Under the pieces are notes generated by a model. It was not told the DNA's origin, ran no database searches, and worked only from the letters and a program-made list of their open reading frames with translations. Positions 17,076 to 25,199 of a stretch of DNA of 64,000 nucleotides are shown here, piece by piece. Source of the DNA: Halopiger goleimassiliensis (GTDB taxonomy: Archaea; Halobacteriota; Halobacteria; Halobacteriales; Natrialbaceae). A program made the position numbers and the translations under genes. The stretch is from contig NZ_HG315690.1 of the NCBI RefSeq assembly GCF_000455345.1, positions 2,493,360-2,557,359 of the forward strand, written 5' to 3'. Within the stretch, counting starts at the first letter, position 1, and each line of letters starts with the position of its first letter.

Positions 17076-17831
17076 ATGTCGACCAGGGCCGTGCTCGCCG
17101 GGCTGGTGTTCACCGCGGTGGGGGCCGTACTCGGCGGGCTCGGCGTTCGAGACCTCCGCCGGAGTCGGTCGATCGCCGCGAGCGACCCGGTTCCGATACG
17201 TGACGCCGCCGACGCCAGCGGCCGCGTCGAGTTCGAAGGCGTCGCGCGGGCGGGCAATCCCTTCGATGCACCGTTCTCGGGTGAGAAGGCCATAGTCGCC
17301 ACGTACCGCGTCGAGGAGCGCCACTCGAGCGGGAGCGACGACGACGAGAGGTGGCGGACCGTCGCGAGCGGGACGATCGAACGCCCGTTCGTCGTCGCGG
17401 ACGACACCGGCCGCATCACGGTCGACCCGGACGGCGCGACGATCGATCCTGACGGCCAGCCGCGGGTCGAATCCGTCGAGGACGGCGGGACGCTCTCCGA
17501 CGCGATCAGACTGCGGCTCTCGGCGCTCACCGACGAGATCGACGACTTCGAGTCGATTCTGCCCGACAGAAGGCGTCGACGGTACGCGGAGGGGGTTATC
17601 CGGCCCGGCGATGACGTCCACGTTTACGGCGGGCAAACGGAGCGAGTCGAGCGCGAAGGGGTCGACGCGACGGTCACGACCGCCGCCGGAGACCACTACC
17701 GGATCACCGCCGGCGACGAGTCCGACGCCGTCTCCGCAGCGTCTCGTAGCGGTATCTGGAAGATCGGCATCGGGCTGTTCGCCGGTTTACTGGGGCTGTT
17801 TTTCGTCTATGCGTCGCTGGGAGGGAGCTAG
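17076..17831 (+). CDS. Membrane protein with a GIDE-like domain (paralogue 2)
   Basis: 251 residues from ATG 17076. An N-terminal segment (residues 5-24) and a C-terminal one (about 226-246) are hydrophobic. The soluble middle shares the layout of the gene before it: NPFDAPFSGEKAIVATYRVE, ERWRTVASGTIERPFVVADD-TG, and RYAEGVIRPGDDVHVYGG. The two are diverged tandem relatives. A short AT-richer spacer separates them, so each may have its own promoter. Function unknown. Confidence 0.75.
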   Translation: MSTRAVLAGLVFTAVGAVLGGLGVRDLRRSRSIAASDPVPIRDAADASGRVEFEGVARAGNPFDAPFSGEKAIVATYRVEERHSSGSDDDERWRTVASGTIERPFVVADDTGRITVDPDGATIDPDGQPRVESVEDGGTLSDAIRLRLSALTDEIDDFESILPDRRRRRYAEGVIRPGDDVHVYGGQTERVEREGVDATVTTAAGDHYRITAGDESDAVSAASRSGIWKIGIGLFAGLLGLFFVYASLGGS

Positions 17832-17893
17832 CTACCAGGGACGACGATCGGCGTTCGAACCCGTCCACGAAGGTCGGTCGACTGTACCCCCGT

Positions 17894-18235
17894 TCAGACC
17901 GGCTGCTGCGTCGCGCCGGCTTCGATCCACTCGAGTCGACCGTCGGTCGGTCCGTTCGTCGCCAGTACGTGGCCGGTGCGTCCGAGAGGAACGACTCCGG
18001 AAGCGCTTCGCGCTCGGAGGCGTCGGCGACCGTCTCGAGAACGTCGACGGCCTCGGCTGCCGCATCGACGTCGTCATAATGGGTCGGGGCGAGACGCGTC
18101 ACGACTGTCGCGACTCGACCGGCAACGGTCTCGGTGCCGGCGAGCGTTTCGATCCGAGGTCGGTCGGACCCGAACTGCTCGATACGATCCTCGAGAGCGC
18201 CTGACGACGGTCGGCCCGCTCGTTCGCCTACGAAT
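17894..18235 (-). pseudogene. Frameshifted remnant of an unidentified gene
   Basis: On the minus strand two frames read as plausible haloarchaeal protein. The first gives GALEDRIEQFGSDRP..., then VVTRLAPTHYDDVDAAAEAV and DASEREALPESF; a shift near 17975-17990 leads to GRTGHVLATNGPTDGRLEWI and the stop at 17894-17896. Codon third positions are GC-rich in both. No credible start codon is found upstream, so the gene appears broken at both the start and the middle. I do not recognise the family. Confidence 0.5.
18172..18204 (+). repeat. 33-bp direct repeat, copy 2
   Basis: 31 of 33 bases match the end of the vWA gene at 15395-15427 (differences at two adjacent-codon positions only). The copy lies antisense within the decayed minus-strand remnant and has no gene of its own on the plus strand. 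Confidence 0.6.
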
Positions 18236-18306
18236 CGACGTCGCTCGGGCCCGCGGAACCGAGGTAATAGCCACGCTTAACCGCGCCGACTCGCTTCGGT
18301 CGGGTA

Positions 18307-19323
18307 ATGTCGCGCTCGTGGATCGATCGGTCCGATCGGTGGGTCGTCCCGTCGGTGGTGTTCGTCCTCGCAGTGTTCGTCGCCGCCGTTTCGGCCGGAT
18401 CGCTGGCGGCCGTTCCGGTCGCAACCGCCGGGCAGGCCGACGACGGCACCGGCGCGTCGTCGACGATCGAGGGGACCGTAACCGACGCCGAAACGGGCGA
18501 TCCGATCCCGAACGCGAGCGTCGAGGTCGTCGCCGACGGCCGGATCCACGAGACGGCGACCGACGCCGACGGCCGGTACGCGGTTTCCGACGTCACCGGC
18601 GATCGAGAGGTCGCCGTCCTCGTCGAGCGCGAGGGGTACGAGTCGGTCACCGAGACCCGAACCGTTCCCGCCGACGAGACGACGACCGTCGACGTCTCGC
18701 TCGCCGGTCGGGGAACCATCGAGGTCGACGTGGCGGACGCTCACTTCGGCGACGGGATCGGCGAGGCGACCGTCGAGGCGACGGCGAGCGGATCGACGGG
18801 GACGTACGCTGGAACCCACGTCGGGAACGGAACCTACCGCCTCGAGAACGTGCCGACGGGAACCGACTACGCGCTGTCGGTCGGCGCGCCGGGGTACGTC
18901 GGCGAGGTGCTGCCCGTCGCCGTCGACGGCGAGCGGGTCGACGAAGCGGTGACGCTCCGGGGGAACGCCGCCCTCGAGGTGATCGTCGAAACGGAAGACG
19001 GCGAACTGGTCGTGGACGCGTCCGTCTCGGTCGAACGCGACGGGGGCGCGAGGTTCGAGGTCCCGCCGTCGGCCGGCGACCGGGGAACGTTCGAGATCAC
19101 CGTTCCCGGAACCGGCGAATCGTACGTGGTCGAAGCCGACGCGCCCGAGTTCGAATCGACCGCCGTCGAGGCGTCGCCGGTCGAGCGCGGCGAGACCGTG
19201 CGGACGACGGTCGCACTGACGGCACCGGTCCCGTTCCCCCTCGTCGGAACGGCGGTGATCGTCTCGATGCTGTGTGCCGTCGTCGGTGGCGCGTACGTGT
19301 GGCGTCAGTCGCTCGAATCGTAG
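18307..19323 (+). CDS. Secreted/surface protein with carboxypeptidase-regulatory-like repeats and a C-terminal membrane anchor
   Basis: 338 residues from ATG 18307. A signal peptide (hydrophobic core about residues 15-40) is followed by three beta-sandwich repeats. The first shows the carboxypeptidase-regulatory-like signature: IEGTVTDAETGDPIPNASVE, then TDADGRYAVSDV. The second is IEVDVADAHFGDGIGEATVE with GTYRLENVPTG, and the third starts ALEVIVETEDGEL. A C-terminal transmembrane helix (about 310-330) and two positive/short residues end it. It is likely anchored in the membrane with the repeats outside. The decayed gene at 15685 is a relative of the second repeat. Confidence 0.82.
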   Translation: MSRSWIDRSDRWVVPSVVFVLAVFVAAVSAGSLAAVPVATAGQADDGTGASSTIEGTVTDAETGDPIPNASVEVVADGRIHETATDADGRYAVSDVTGDREVAVLVEREGYESVTETRTVPADETTTVDVSLAGRGTIEVDVADAHFGDGIGEATVEATASGSTGTYAGTHVGNGTYRLENVPTGTDYALSVGAPGYVGEVLPVAVDGERVDEAVTLRGNAALEVIVETEDGELVVDASVSVERDGGARFEVPPSAGDRGTFEITVPGTGESYVVEADAPEFESTAVEASPVERGETVRTTVALTAPVPFPLVGTAVIVSMLCAVVGGAYVWRQSLES

Positions 19324-19386
19324 CGGTGTGAATTCGGGGACTGGCGTATCGATACCCTCTTTTCCCCCGCCGGGAGACGTTGTGGC

Positions 19387-20367
19387 ATGACACACGAGAT
19401 CGCCGTCATCCCGGGCGACGGAATCGGGCAGGAAGTCACCCCCGCCGCCGTCGAGGTGCTCGAGGCGCTCGAGTTGGACCTCGCGTTCGTCGAGGCCGAG
19501 GCGGGCGACGCCGTGAAGGAAGAGACGGGCGAGGCGCTTCCGCAGGAGACCTACGACCTCGCCGCCGAGGCCGACGCGACGCTGTTCGGGGCCGTCGGCG
19601 AGACGGCCGCCGACGTGATCCTGCCCCTGCGTGAGGCGGTCGACTCCTTCGTCAACGTCCGGCCCGCGAAGGCCTACCCCGGCGTGGACGCCCTGCGGCC
19701 CGAGACCGACCTCGTGTTCCTTCGGGAGAACACTGAGGGCGTCTACGCCGGCCACGAGGATCGGCTGACCGACGACGTCTCGACGCTCACCCGCGTCGTC
19801 ACGAAGTTGGCCTCCCGAGAACTCGCCGAGTTCGCCTGCGAATACGTCGACGGCGACGACCACGACGGCTTCACGATCGCTCACAAGGCGAACGTGATGC
19901 GCGAGACGGACGGCCTGTTCCTCGAGACCGTCGAGTCCGTCGCCGACGAGCGCGGCGTCGAGACCGACGACGTGCTGATGGACGCCTTCGCGACGCGCGT
20001 CTGTCTCGACCCCACGCAGTTCGACGTCGTCGTCTGCCCCAACCTCGCCGGCGACGTCCTCTCGGACCTCGCGGCGGGCCTCGTCGGCGGGCTCGGCCTC
20101 CTGCCCAGCGCCAACGTCGGTCACGAGCGAGGGCTGTTCGAACCCGTCCACGGCTCCGCGCCCGACATCGCGGGCGAGGGGATCGCCAACCCCGCCGCGA
20201 CGATCGTCTCCGCGGCGATGTTGCTCGAGTACCTCGGCTACGACGAGGAAGCCGACGCGGTCCACGCGGCCGTCGAAACGACGCTCGAGGAGGGGCCGCG
20301 GACGCCGGACCTCGGCGGCGACGCCTCCACGGAGGACGTGACCGAAGCGATCGTCGATCGGCTGTAG
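19387..20367 (+). CDS. leuB: 3-isopropylmalate dehydrogenase
   Basis: 326 residues, slightly shorter than bacterial LeuB. It oxidatively decarboxylates 3-isopropylmalate with NAD. Family blocks: [20 protein letters not shown], the substrate Arg/loop in [12 protein letters not shown] and [25 protein letters not shown], the Mg-binding [20 protein letters not shown], and the NAD-binding [20 protein letters not shown]. Homoisocitrate or isocitrate dehydrogenases share these motifs, but the leucine context supports LeuB. It stands apart from leuCD, so it probably has its own promoter in the 63-base gap before it. Confidence 0.95.
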   Translation: MTHEIAVIPGDGIGQEVTPAAVEVLEALELDLAFVEAEAGDAVKEETGEALPQETYDLAAEADATLFGAVGETAADVILPLREAVDSFVNVRPAKAYPGVDALRPETDLVFLRENTEGVYAGHEDRLTDDVSTLTRVVTKLASRELAEFACEYVDGDDHDGFTIAHKANVMRETDGLFLETVESVADERGVETDDVLMDAFATRVCLDPTQFDVVVCPNLAGDVLSDLAAGLVGGLGLLPSANVGHERGLFEPVHGSAPDIAGEGIANPAATIVSAAMLLEYLGYDEEADAVHAAVETTLEEGPRTPDLGGDASTEDVTEAIVDRL

Positions 20368-20919
20368 TCCGGGTCGACTGGGGCGTTTCCCGACGGACAG
20401 TAGCCGTTTCGGAAGGTGTATCCGGGCCTTCGTCGATACCGTCGTCGATCAGGGCACGTGCTTACTGAACAGGGTTTTGGAAATCTATAGAGGTAAACTG
20501 AAGCGCTCTGCTACCGTGGACACGGAGAGTAGCCACGCCGCTCACGGGTCACTTCGTTCCCCGTTCGCCTTCTCGAGGAGTTCGCTTCGCTCACTCCTCG
20601 TCCTCCCCAGCCGATTCGCTCCGTTTCACTCCGCTCACCCACTGTCAGAGCAAGCTCTGACAAGCCTTCGCTCACTTCGTTCGCGAAGACCTCGCACGAT
20701 GTCGTCGGGCAGCCTCGCAGTCGCTCACGGGTCGCACTGCTCCCCGTTCGCGTTTCGAGGTGCTCCCGGAGGTCGCACCTCGCTTCGCTCGGCTGGCCGA
20801 CAGCGCGCGCCACCGCGGATAGATTGGCTTCTTACGAGAAACTACATTGCCTTACCGAACGTCGTATCGAACGTTGCAAAACCGGTACGCGAACTGCACG
20901 TTTGCGCTCTTTCGTCCGA
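20368..20919. repeat. Gene-free stretch with hairpin-rich dispersed repeat, copy 1
   Basis: No gene. From about 20507 to 20830 the sequence is a mosaic of short inverted repeats such as tcagagc-aa-gctctga at 20645-20660, and of phrases built on ctcacgggtcac and ccccgttcg. Read on the minus strand, it matches the plus strand at 33420-33640: gaatcggctgggga, gcgaacggggaacg, gtgacccgtgagcggcgtgg and gtccacggtagcaga occur in the same order. A more AT-rich piece (ggttttggaaatctatagagg, 20473-20493) lies at its left edge. Confidence 0.7.
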
Positions 20920-21708
20920 TCACTCCGACCTGTCCGGCCGAAACACGCGCGCTCGAGCGTCGGTGGAGACGCCGTAGGTCGCCTCCTCGACGGAATCCGG
21001 AATCGACGTGTCGTCGTACCGGGCCTCGAGCGACGCGGTGACGGCCTCGCGGACGCAGGCGCGAGCGGCCGCGCCGACCGGGGTCGCACTACCCGAAAAG
21101 GCCGCGGGCGTACCGTCCGGATCGTGACCGGCGACGACGGCGTCCGTCGTAGTGCCGGGGAAGCCGGTCCGCGCGAGTAGCGTCGCGGCCTTCGCCTCCG
21201 CGGCGACGGCCACAAGGTTCGCCAGCGCCCCGTCGGGCAGGGATCGGGTCGTTCCGACGAGGACGTTGACGGTTCCGACGGGACTCGAGTCGCCGTCTGC
21301 CGCGTCGGGATCGCCGTCGGCGGTATCGGTCTCGTCCGGGAGCGACCCGCCTGGGGGATCCATCGGGAGCGCCGCAGGGTTCGAGAGGCCGACCGTGGCG
21401 TAGGCCGTGACCGGCCCGCAGCGCGCGCCGCGAGCGTGAGCGACATCGACGCCGGTGAGCAGCGCCGGTCCCCGAGCCGCGTCCGTTCGTCGGGAATCCG
21501 CGAGGAACCCCGCTCGCTCGAGGCGTTCGGTCACGTAGGCCGCCAGATCCGTTCGGTTCCAGCCCTCGGGGACCGAGAGGTTGTACGCGCAGTCGGCCCG
21601 TACGCGGCCGCCGTTCGCGCCGGTCGAGAGCCACTCGGTCCCCGGACGCGCGATCCGGAGGACGCCGTCGCGAACGAGCGCGTCGTAGCCGGGATCGCCG
21701 TCGCTCAT
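20920..21708 (-). CDS. cbiZ: Adenosylcobinamide amidohydrolase
   Basis: 262 residues. CbiZ cleaves the aminopropanol arm from adenosylcobinamide to give adenosylcobyric acid, the archaeal route for salvaging incomplete corrinoids. Family features: WLSTGANGGRVRADCAYNLS near the N-terminus, LLTGVDVAHARGARCGPVTA, GTVNVLVGTTRSLPDGALAN and AEAKAATLLARTG. A variable acidic loop (about residues 125-145) is inserted. It is the last gene of the cobamide operon; its ATG overlaps the cobD stop by 4 bases. Confidence 0.92.
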   Translation of the reverse strand: MSDGDPGYDALVRDGVLRIARPGTEWLSTGANGGRVRADCAYNLSVPEGWNRTDLAAYVTERLERAGFLADSRRTDAARGPALLTGVDVAHARGARCGPVTAYATVGLSNPAALPMDPPGGSLPDETDTADGDPDAADGDSSPVGTVNVLVGTTRSLPDGALANLVAVAAEAKAATLLARTGFPGTTTDAVVAGHDPDGTPAAFSGSATPVGAAARACVREAVTASLEARYDDTSIPDSVEEATYGVSTDARARVFRPDRSE

Positions 21709-22754
21709 GCGTCGGAGACGCCGAGCGCCGCGAGCAGTCGATCGTTCGCCTCGCGGTCCTTGATCGCGACCCGGACGTGTGAGTCCAGCCCGCGGAACGT
21801 CGTCGCGTCGCGGATCGCCACGCCCGCCTCGCGGGCCGACGCGACGACCGCCGAGACGTCGCGGTCCCCGACGTCACAGCAGAGGTAGGGGGCGTCCGAA
21901 GGGACGACGTCGAACCGCCCCTCGAGGGCCGCGCGAACGCGGTCGCGCTCGCTGGCGACGCGCTCGCGCGTCTCGCGGACGAACGACTCCTGTCGGAGAC
22001 AGTACGCGCCCACCTCGGCCGCCGGCGTGCCGAGCGACCACGCCCGGCGGGCCGACTCGAGCGCCTCGCGCCGATCACCGAAGGCCACCACGTAGCCGGC
22101 GCGCAGGCCGGGGAGGCCGTACAGTTTCGTCAGCGAGCGTGCGACGATCACGGATTCGCGCTCGAGCGTCGCCGCCGAGGGCAGGTCGGTGTAGCCGAGG
22201 AACGCCTCGTCGACGAGGACCGTCGTCCCGGCCTCCGCACAGCGGTCGACGAACGCCTCGAGCGCGCCCGGATCGGCCGCCTCGCCGGTCGGGTTGTTCG
22301 GCGTGCAGACGACGGCCAGCGCGCAGTCCTCGAGCAGGGCGATCTCGTCCGCGGATCGCGTGCCGACCGAGAGCAGTTCGTCGTACCGGACGAACCGCGC
22401 CGTCGCGCCCTGGAGTCGGGCCTCGCGGGCGTACTCGCCGAAACTGGGGTACGGGAGCAGGACCTCGTCGCCCGGCTCGAGCGTGACCGCCATCGCGAGT
22501 CTGATCGCGTCCAGTCCACCGGCCGTCGGGACGACCGCCGACTCCGGACAGCCGATCGCGTCGGCCGCCGCCGCACGGAAGTCGGGGTAGTCGTCGTCGG
22601 GATAGCGCCGGGCGGACTCGAGCGCGTCGGCGTAGACCTCGGCGACGCCGTCGGGCGTCCGCGGGTTGGTGTTGGCCGAGAAGTCGAGGAGGTCGGGATC
22701 GGTCTCGCCGCCGTGGGGAACCCGCGGCGTGTTCCGGACGGACTCAGGGTCCAC
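21705..22754 (-). CDS. cobD: L-threonine-O-3-phosphate decarboxylase (PLP enzyme)
   Basis: 349 residues if the GTG at 22752-22754 is used, giving (M)DPESVRNTPRVPHGGETDP, the usual family opening. Upstream in-frame starts (GTG 22760, ATG 22775) would only extend into the preceding gene. It is a fold-type I aminotransferase relative: FSANTNPRTPDG, the VCTPNNPTGE block, VDEAFLGYTD, and the PLP-lysine region SLTKLYGLPGLRAGY. It makes (R)-1-aminopropan-2-ol phosphate for the nucleotide-loop arm. Histidinol-phosphate aminotransferase is the closest alternative, but the operon settles it. Confidence 0.88.
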   Translation of the reverse strand: MDPESVRNTPRVPHGGETDPDLLDFSANTNPRTPDGVAEVYADALESARRYPDDDYPDFRAAAADAIGCPESAVVPTAGGLDAIRLAMAVTLEPGDEVLLPYPSFGEYAREARLQGATARFVRYDELLSVGTRSADEIALLEDCALAVVCTPNNPTGEAADPGALEAFVDRCAEAGTTVLVDEAFLGYTDLPSAATLERESVIVARSLTKLYGLPGLRAGYVVAFGDRREALESARRAWSLGTPAAEVGAYCLRQESFVRETRERVASERDRVRAALEGRFDVVPSDAPYLCCDVGDRDVSAVVASAREAGVAIRDATTFRGLDSHVRVAIKDREANDRLLAALGVSDA

Positions 22755-23826
22755 GATCACCCTCCATCGGTCCATCTGCGGCCGCATCGGCATCCACCGG
22801 CCCGTCGGCGTCCGCGTCGATATCCGTCGATCCGCCGGCTTCGGCGTCGATACCCAGCCGTTCACAGACGGCCGCGAACCGATCGCGAACCGCGGTCATC
22901 TCGCCGTCGGGAACGAGCGAGAGCGCACCGCCCATCGCGACGCCCTCTTTCGCCTCGCCCGCACAGTAGCGCGCCATCGCGACGTGATCGCGCTCGTCGA
23001 AGCCGGGGTCGGTCACCACGAGGTCGCAGTCGAGTCGGTCGCAGTCGGCCGGGAGGTCGTCGCCGCGCTCGTCGGCCACGAACGAGGTCGTCGCGATCGT
23101 CAGGTCGGCCTCGACGCCGGCGTGACGCAGGAGGGCGGCGACGGCGACCATCTGCGTGCCGCCGGCGAGCGTCACGTCCGTGCCGGTCTCCAGCGCGCCG
23201 GCGGCGATACCGGCGACCGTCGGCTGAACCGGATCGCCGACCGCGCGGATCGCCTCGAGCGGCTCTCCCTCGCAGGATCCGGGCTCGAGGTCGCTTTCCT
23301 CGAGGGCCTCGTCGACGACCCGATGCTTACGCTCGAGGGGGTTGTCGGGCAGCGACGAGGAGACGGTCGCCGGTTCGCCCAGCGCCGTCAGGACGCCGAG
23401 CGCGGTCGTCGTCCCGCCGGGGACCGTCTCGCCGATCAGCAGACGATCGTCGGGGAGGCTCGAGCCGAACGCGTGGGCGCGGTCGTAGATTCCGGCGGCG
23501 TCGGGGACGGCGACGGGGTCGCGGATATCCGCACCCGGGTCGACGTCGAGGTCGACCGTCGGCGCGCCCGTCGGCCGGGAGAGTCCCGCGTCGACGACCG
23601 TCAGGTCGAAGCCGACGACCTCGCGGACGGCGCGGGCGACCGCCGCGGGCGTCGGACAGCCCGACGGCGAGACCGGCGTCACGGGCGCGAGCGTCGGCCG
23701 GCCGTACGCGAGGATCTCGACGTCCGCCGACGGCGTGTGGGCCATCAGCTCCGGGGCCGCACCCGCGGCGCTGATGCCGTCGATCAGGGCCGTCTCCGTC
23801 GTCCCGGCGGGGAGCACTACGCGCAC
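22744..23826 (-). CDS. cobT: CobT-like nicotinate-nucleotide--base phosphoribosyltransferase
   Basis: 360 residues. Matches the archaeal branch of the NaMN:DMB phosphoribosyltransferase family: FGSSLPDDRLLIGETVPGGT, TVAGIAAGALETGTDVTLAG-GTQM and YCAGEAKEGVAMGGAL. It activates the lower-ligand base as an alpha-ribotide. The last ~35 residues are an Asp/Ala-rich tail (DADADGPVDADAAADGP) typical of haloarchaeal low-complexity ends. Overlaps cobY by 10 bases at its start and cobD by 11 at its end. The base used by the organism cannot be read from sequence. Confidence 0.87.
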   Translation of the reverse strand: MRVVLPAGTTETALIDGISAAGAAPELMAHTPSADVEILAYGRPTLAPVTPVSPSGCPTPAAVARAVREVVGFDLTVVDAGLSRPTGAPTVDLDVDPGADIRDPVAVPDAAGIYDRAHAFGSSLPDDRLLIGETVPGGTTTALGVLTALGEPATVSSSLPDNPLERKHRVVDEALEESDLEPGSCEGEPLEAIRAVGDPVQPTVAGIAAGALETGTDVTLAGGTQMVAVAALLRHAGVEADLTIATTSFVADERGDDLPADCDRLDCDLVVTDPGFDERDHVAMARYCAGEAKEGVAMGGALSLVPDGEMTAVRDRFAAVCERLGIDAEAGGSTDIDADADGPVDADAAADGPMEGDRGP

Positions 23827-24428
23827 GGGTCCCCCTCCGATCGGCGTCGCTGCAGGTGGCTCGCCGCTACGCGGGCGTCGGTGCGTCTGTTCACGTTCAC
23901 CGCGAGTCGCGGATCGTAGTGGATGGCTGTCATGGTTTCGTCACTGCTGCCGACGACGTTGATCCCCGTCGGCGCGAGGTGGGGTGCCCCCTCGAGCGTG
24001 GCATCGACGCCGACGCCGAGGCGACGTTTCAGCGCGACCGGAACGCAGACCGTCCGCGAGGCGTCGCGTTCGCCGTGAAACGCGAGGATTCGATCGACGA
24101 CCGTCGCCTCGAGCAGCGGCAGGTCGGCGGCGACGGTGAGCACCGGCGGCTCGACGGCGGGACGCTCGAGGACCGCCCCGAGGTCGGCGACGTAGCCCTC
24201 GCCGGCCGTCTCGACGGTCGTCACGGTTGGCGCGTCGTCCTGCTCGAGGTGGGCACGCGTTTCGGGCGCGTTCGGCGAGACGGCGGCGTAGATAGTCTCG
24301 ACGCGACTGGCTGCGAGCGCCTCGCGGACGCGATCGACCATCGCCACGCCGTCGATCGGGTGTAGCGGTTTCTCGTGAGGGCTCTCGAGCCGCGAGCCCT
24401 CGCCGCCGCACATCAGAATAGCGTCCAC
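23817..24428 (-). CDS. cobY: GTP:adenosylcobinamide-phosphate guanylyltransferase
   Basis: 203 residues. CobY is the archaeal, non-orthologous replacement of bacterial CobU. The nucleotidyltransferase opening MDAILMCGGEGSRLESPHEK has the GG-x-G-x-R and Lys signature; LTVAADLPLLEATVVDRIL supplies the metal-binding Asp. It attaches GMP to adenosylcobinamide phosphate. It overlaps cobS by 16 bases and cobT by 10, so it is translated within the operon. Confidence 0.92.
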   Translation of the reverse strand: MDAILMCGGEGSRLESPHEKPLHPIDGVAMVDRVREALAASRVETIYAAVSPNAPETRAHLEQDDAPTVTTVETAGEGYVADLGAVLERPAVEPPVLTVAADLPLLEATVVDRILAFHGERDASRTVCVPVALKRRLGVGVDATLEGAPHLAPTGINVVGSSDETMTAIHYDPRLAVNVNRRTDARVAASHLQRRRSEGDPCA

Positions 24429-25174
24429 GCGATCACCCCCGCGTGGACGCCGACGACGCGTCCGATCTCGTTCGCTGCGCCGAAGATATCGCCGTTGATC
24501 CCCCCGAGATGGTGGTTCGCCCAGACCCAGGGGAGGCCGATCCCCGCGACGGCGGCGACGAGTGCGACCGCGGCAGCGGGGTGGGGCCAGGTCAGTACCG
24601 CCGCGGGCAGGGCCAGGACCGCAGGCGCGACGAGCGACGCAGGACTGGCACCCTCGGTGAACTGCCGGCCCATCCCCTCGTAGCTCGCCCGGCCGAAACA
24701 GGCCATCGCGGCCATCCCGAGCTTTGCGCCGACCTCGGCCGCGACGGCGACGCCGACCGCTGTGACCGCGGCGAGGGAGGCCAGCGAGAGGCCCGCCAGC
24801 GCCAGTCCGGCCACCACGACGGCGATCGCCAGGATCGCCCCGACGCCCGTCGTGGTGTCTTTCAGCACCTCCCGGCGGCGTTCGACATCGCCGTGGACGA
24901 CGAGCGCGTCGCCGAGGTCCGCGACGCCGTCGAGGTGGTGGATCCCCGTCACGGCGTACACCGCGAGCAGGTAGGCGAACGCGACCGTCGGCTCGGGGAG
25001 CGAATCGATCGCGAGCAGCGGAAGCGCCGCCAGCCCGCCTGCGACGTAGCCGACGACGGGAAACGCCGCGGGCGTCGTCCGGAGCGCGTCCCAGTCGCCG
25101 TCCCGGAACGGGACGGGGAGCCGCGTCAGAAATCCCAACCCGCCGCGGATCGCGCCGAGCGAGCGCCCGATCAC
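24413..25174 (-). CDS. cobS: Adenosylcobinamide-GDP ribazoletransferase (cobalamin synthase)
   Basis: 253 residues, membrane protein with about six hydrophobic segments. It joins AdoCbi-GDP to the alpha-ribazole phosphate at the membrane. Signature pieces: GGLGFLTRLPVPF at the start, the metal/substrate motif IHHLDGVADLGDAL, GVGAILAIAVVVAGLAL, and the late GGINGDIFGAANEIGRV. 25 bases separate it from cbiB upstream, and it overlaps cobY downstream. Confidence 0.95.
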   Translation of the reverse strand: MIGRSLGAIRGGLGFLTRLPVPFRDGDWDALRTTPAAFPVVGYVAGGLAALPLLAIDSLPEPTVAFAYLLAVYAVTGIHHLDGVADLGDALVVHGDVERRREVLKDTTTGVGAILAIAVVVAGLALAGLSLASLAAVTAVGVAVAAEVGAKLGMAAMACFGRASYEGMGRQFTEGASPASLVAPAVLALPAAVLTWPHPAAAVALVAAVAGIGLPWVWANHHLGGINGDIFGAANEIGRVVGVHAGVIAWTLF

Positions 25175-25199
25175 GGGGCCACCTCCGCGAGGCGTTCGG

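Noticed and set aside
15428-18204. Integrated mobile element
   Set aside because: The direct repeat is suggestive, but no integrase, transposase, tRNA or inverted ends are present, so only a possible recombination scar is reported.
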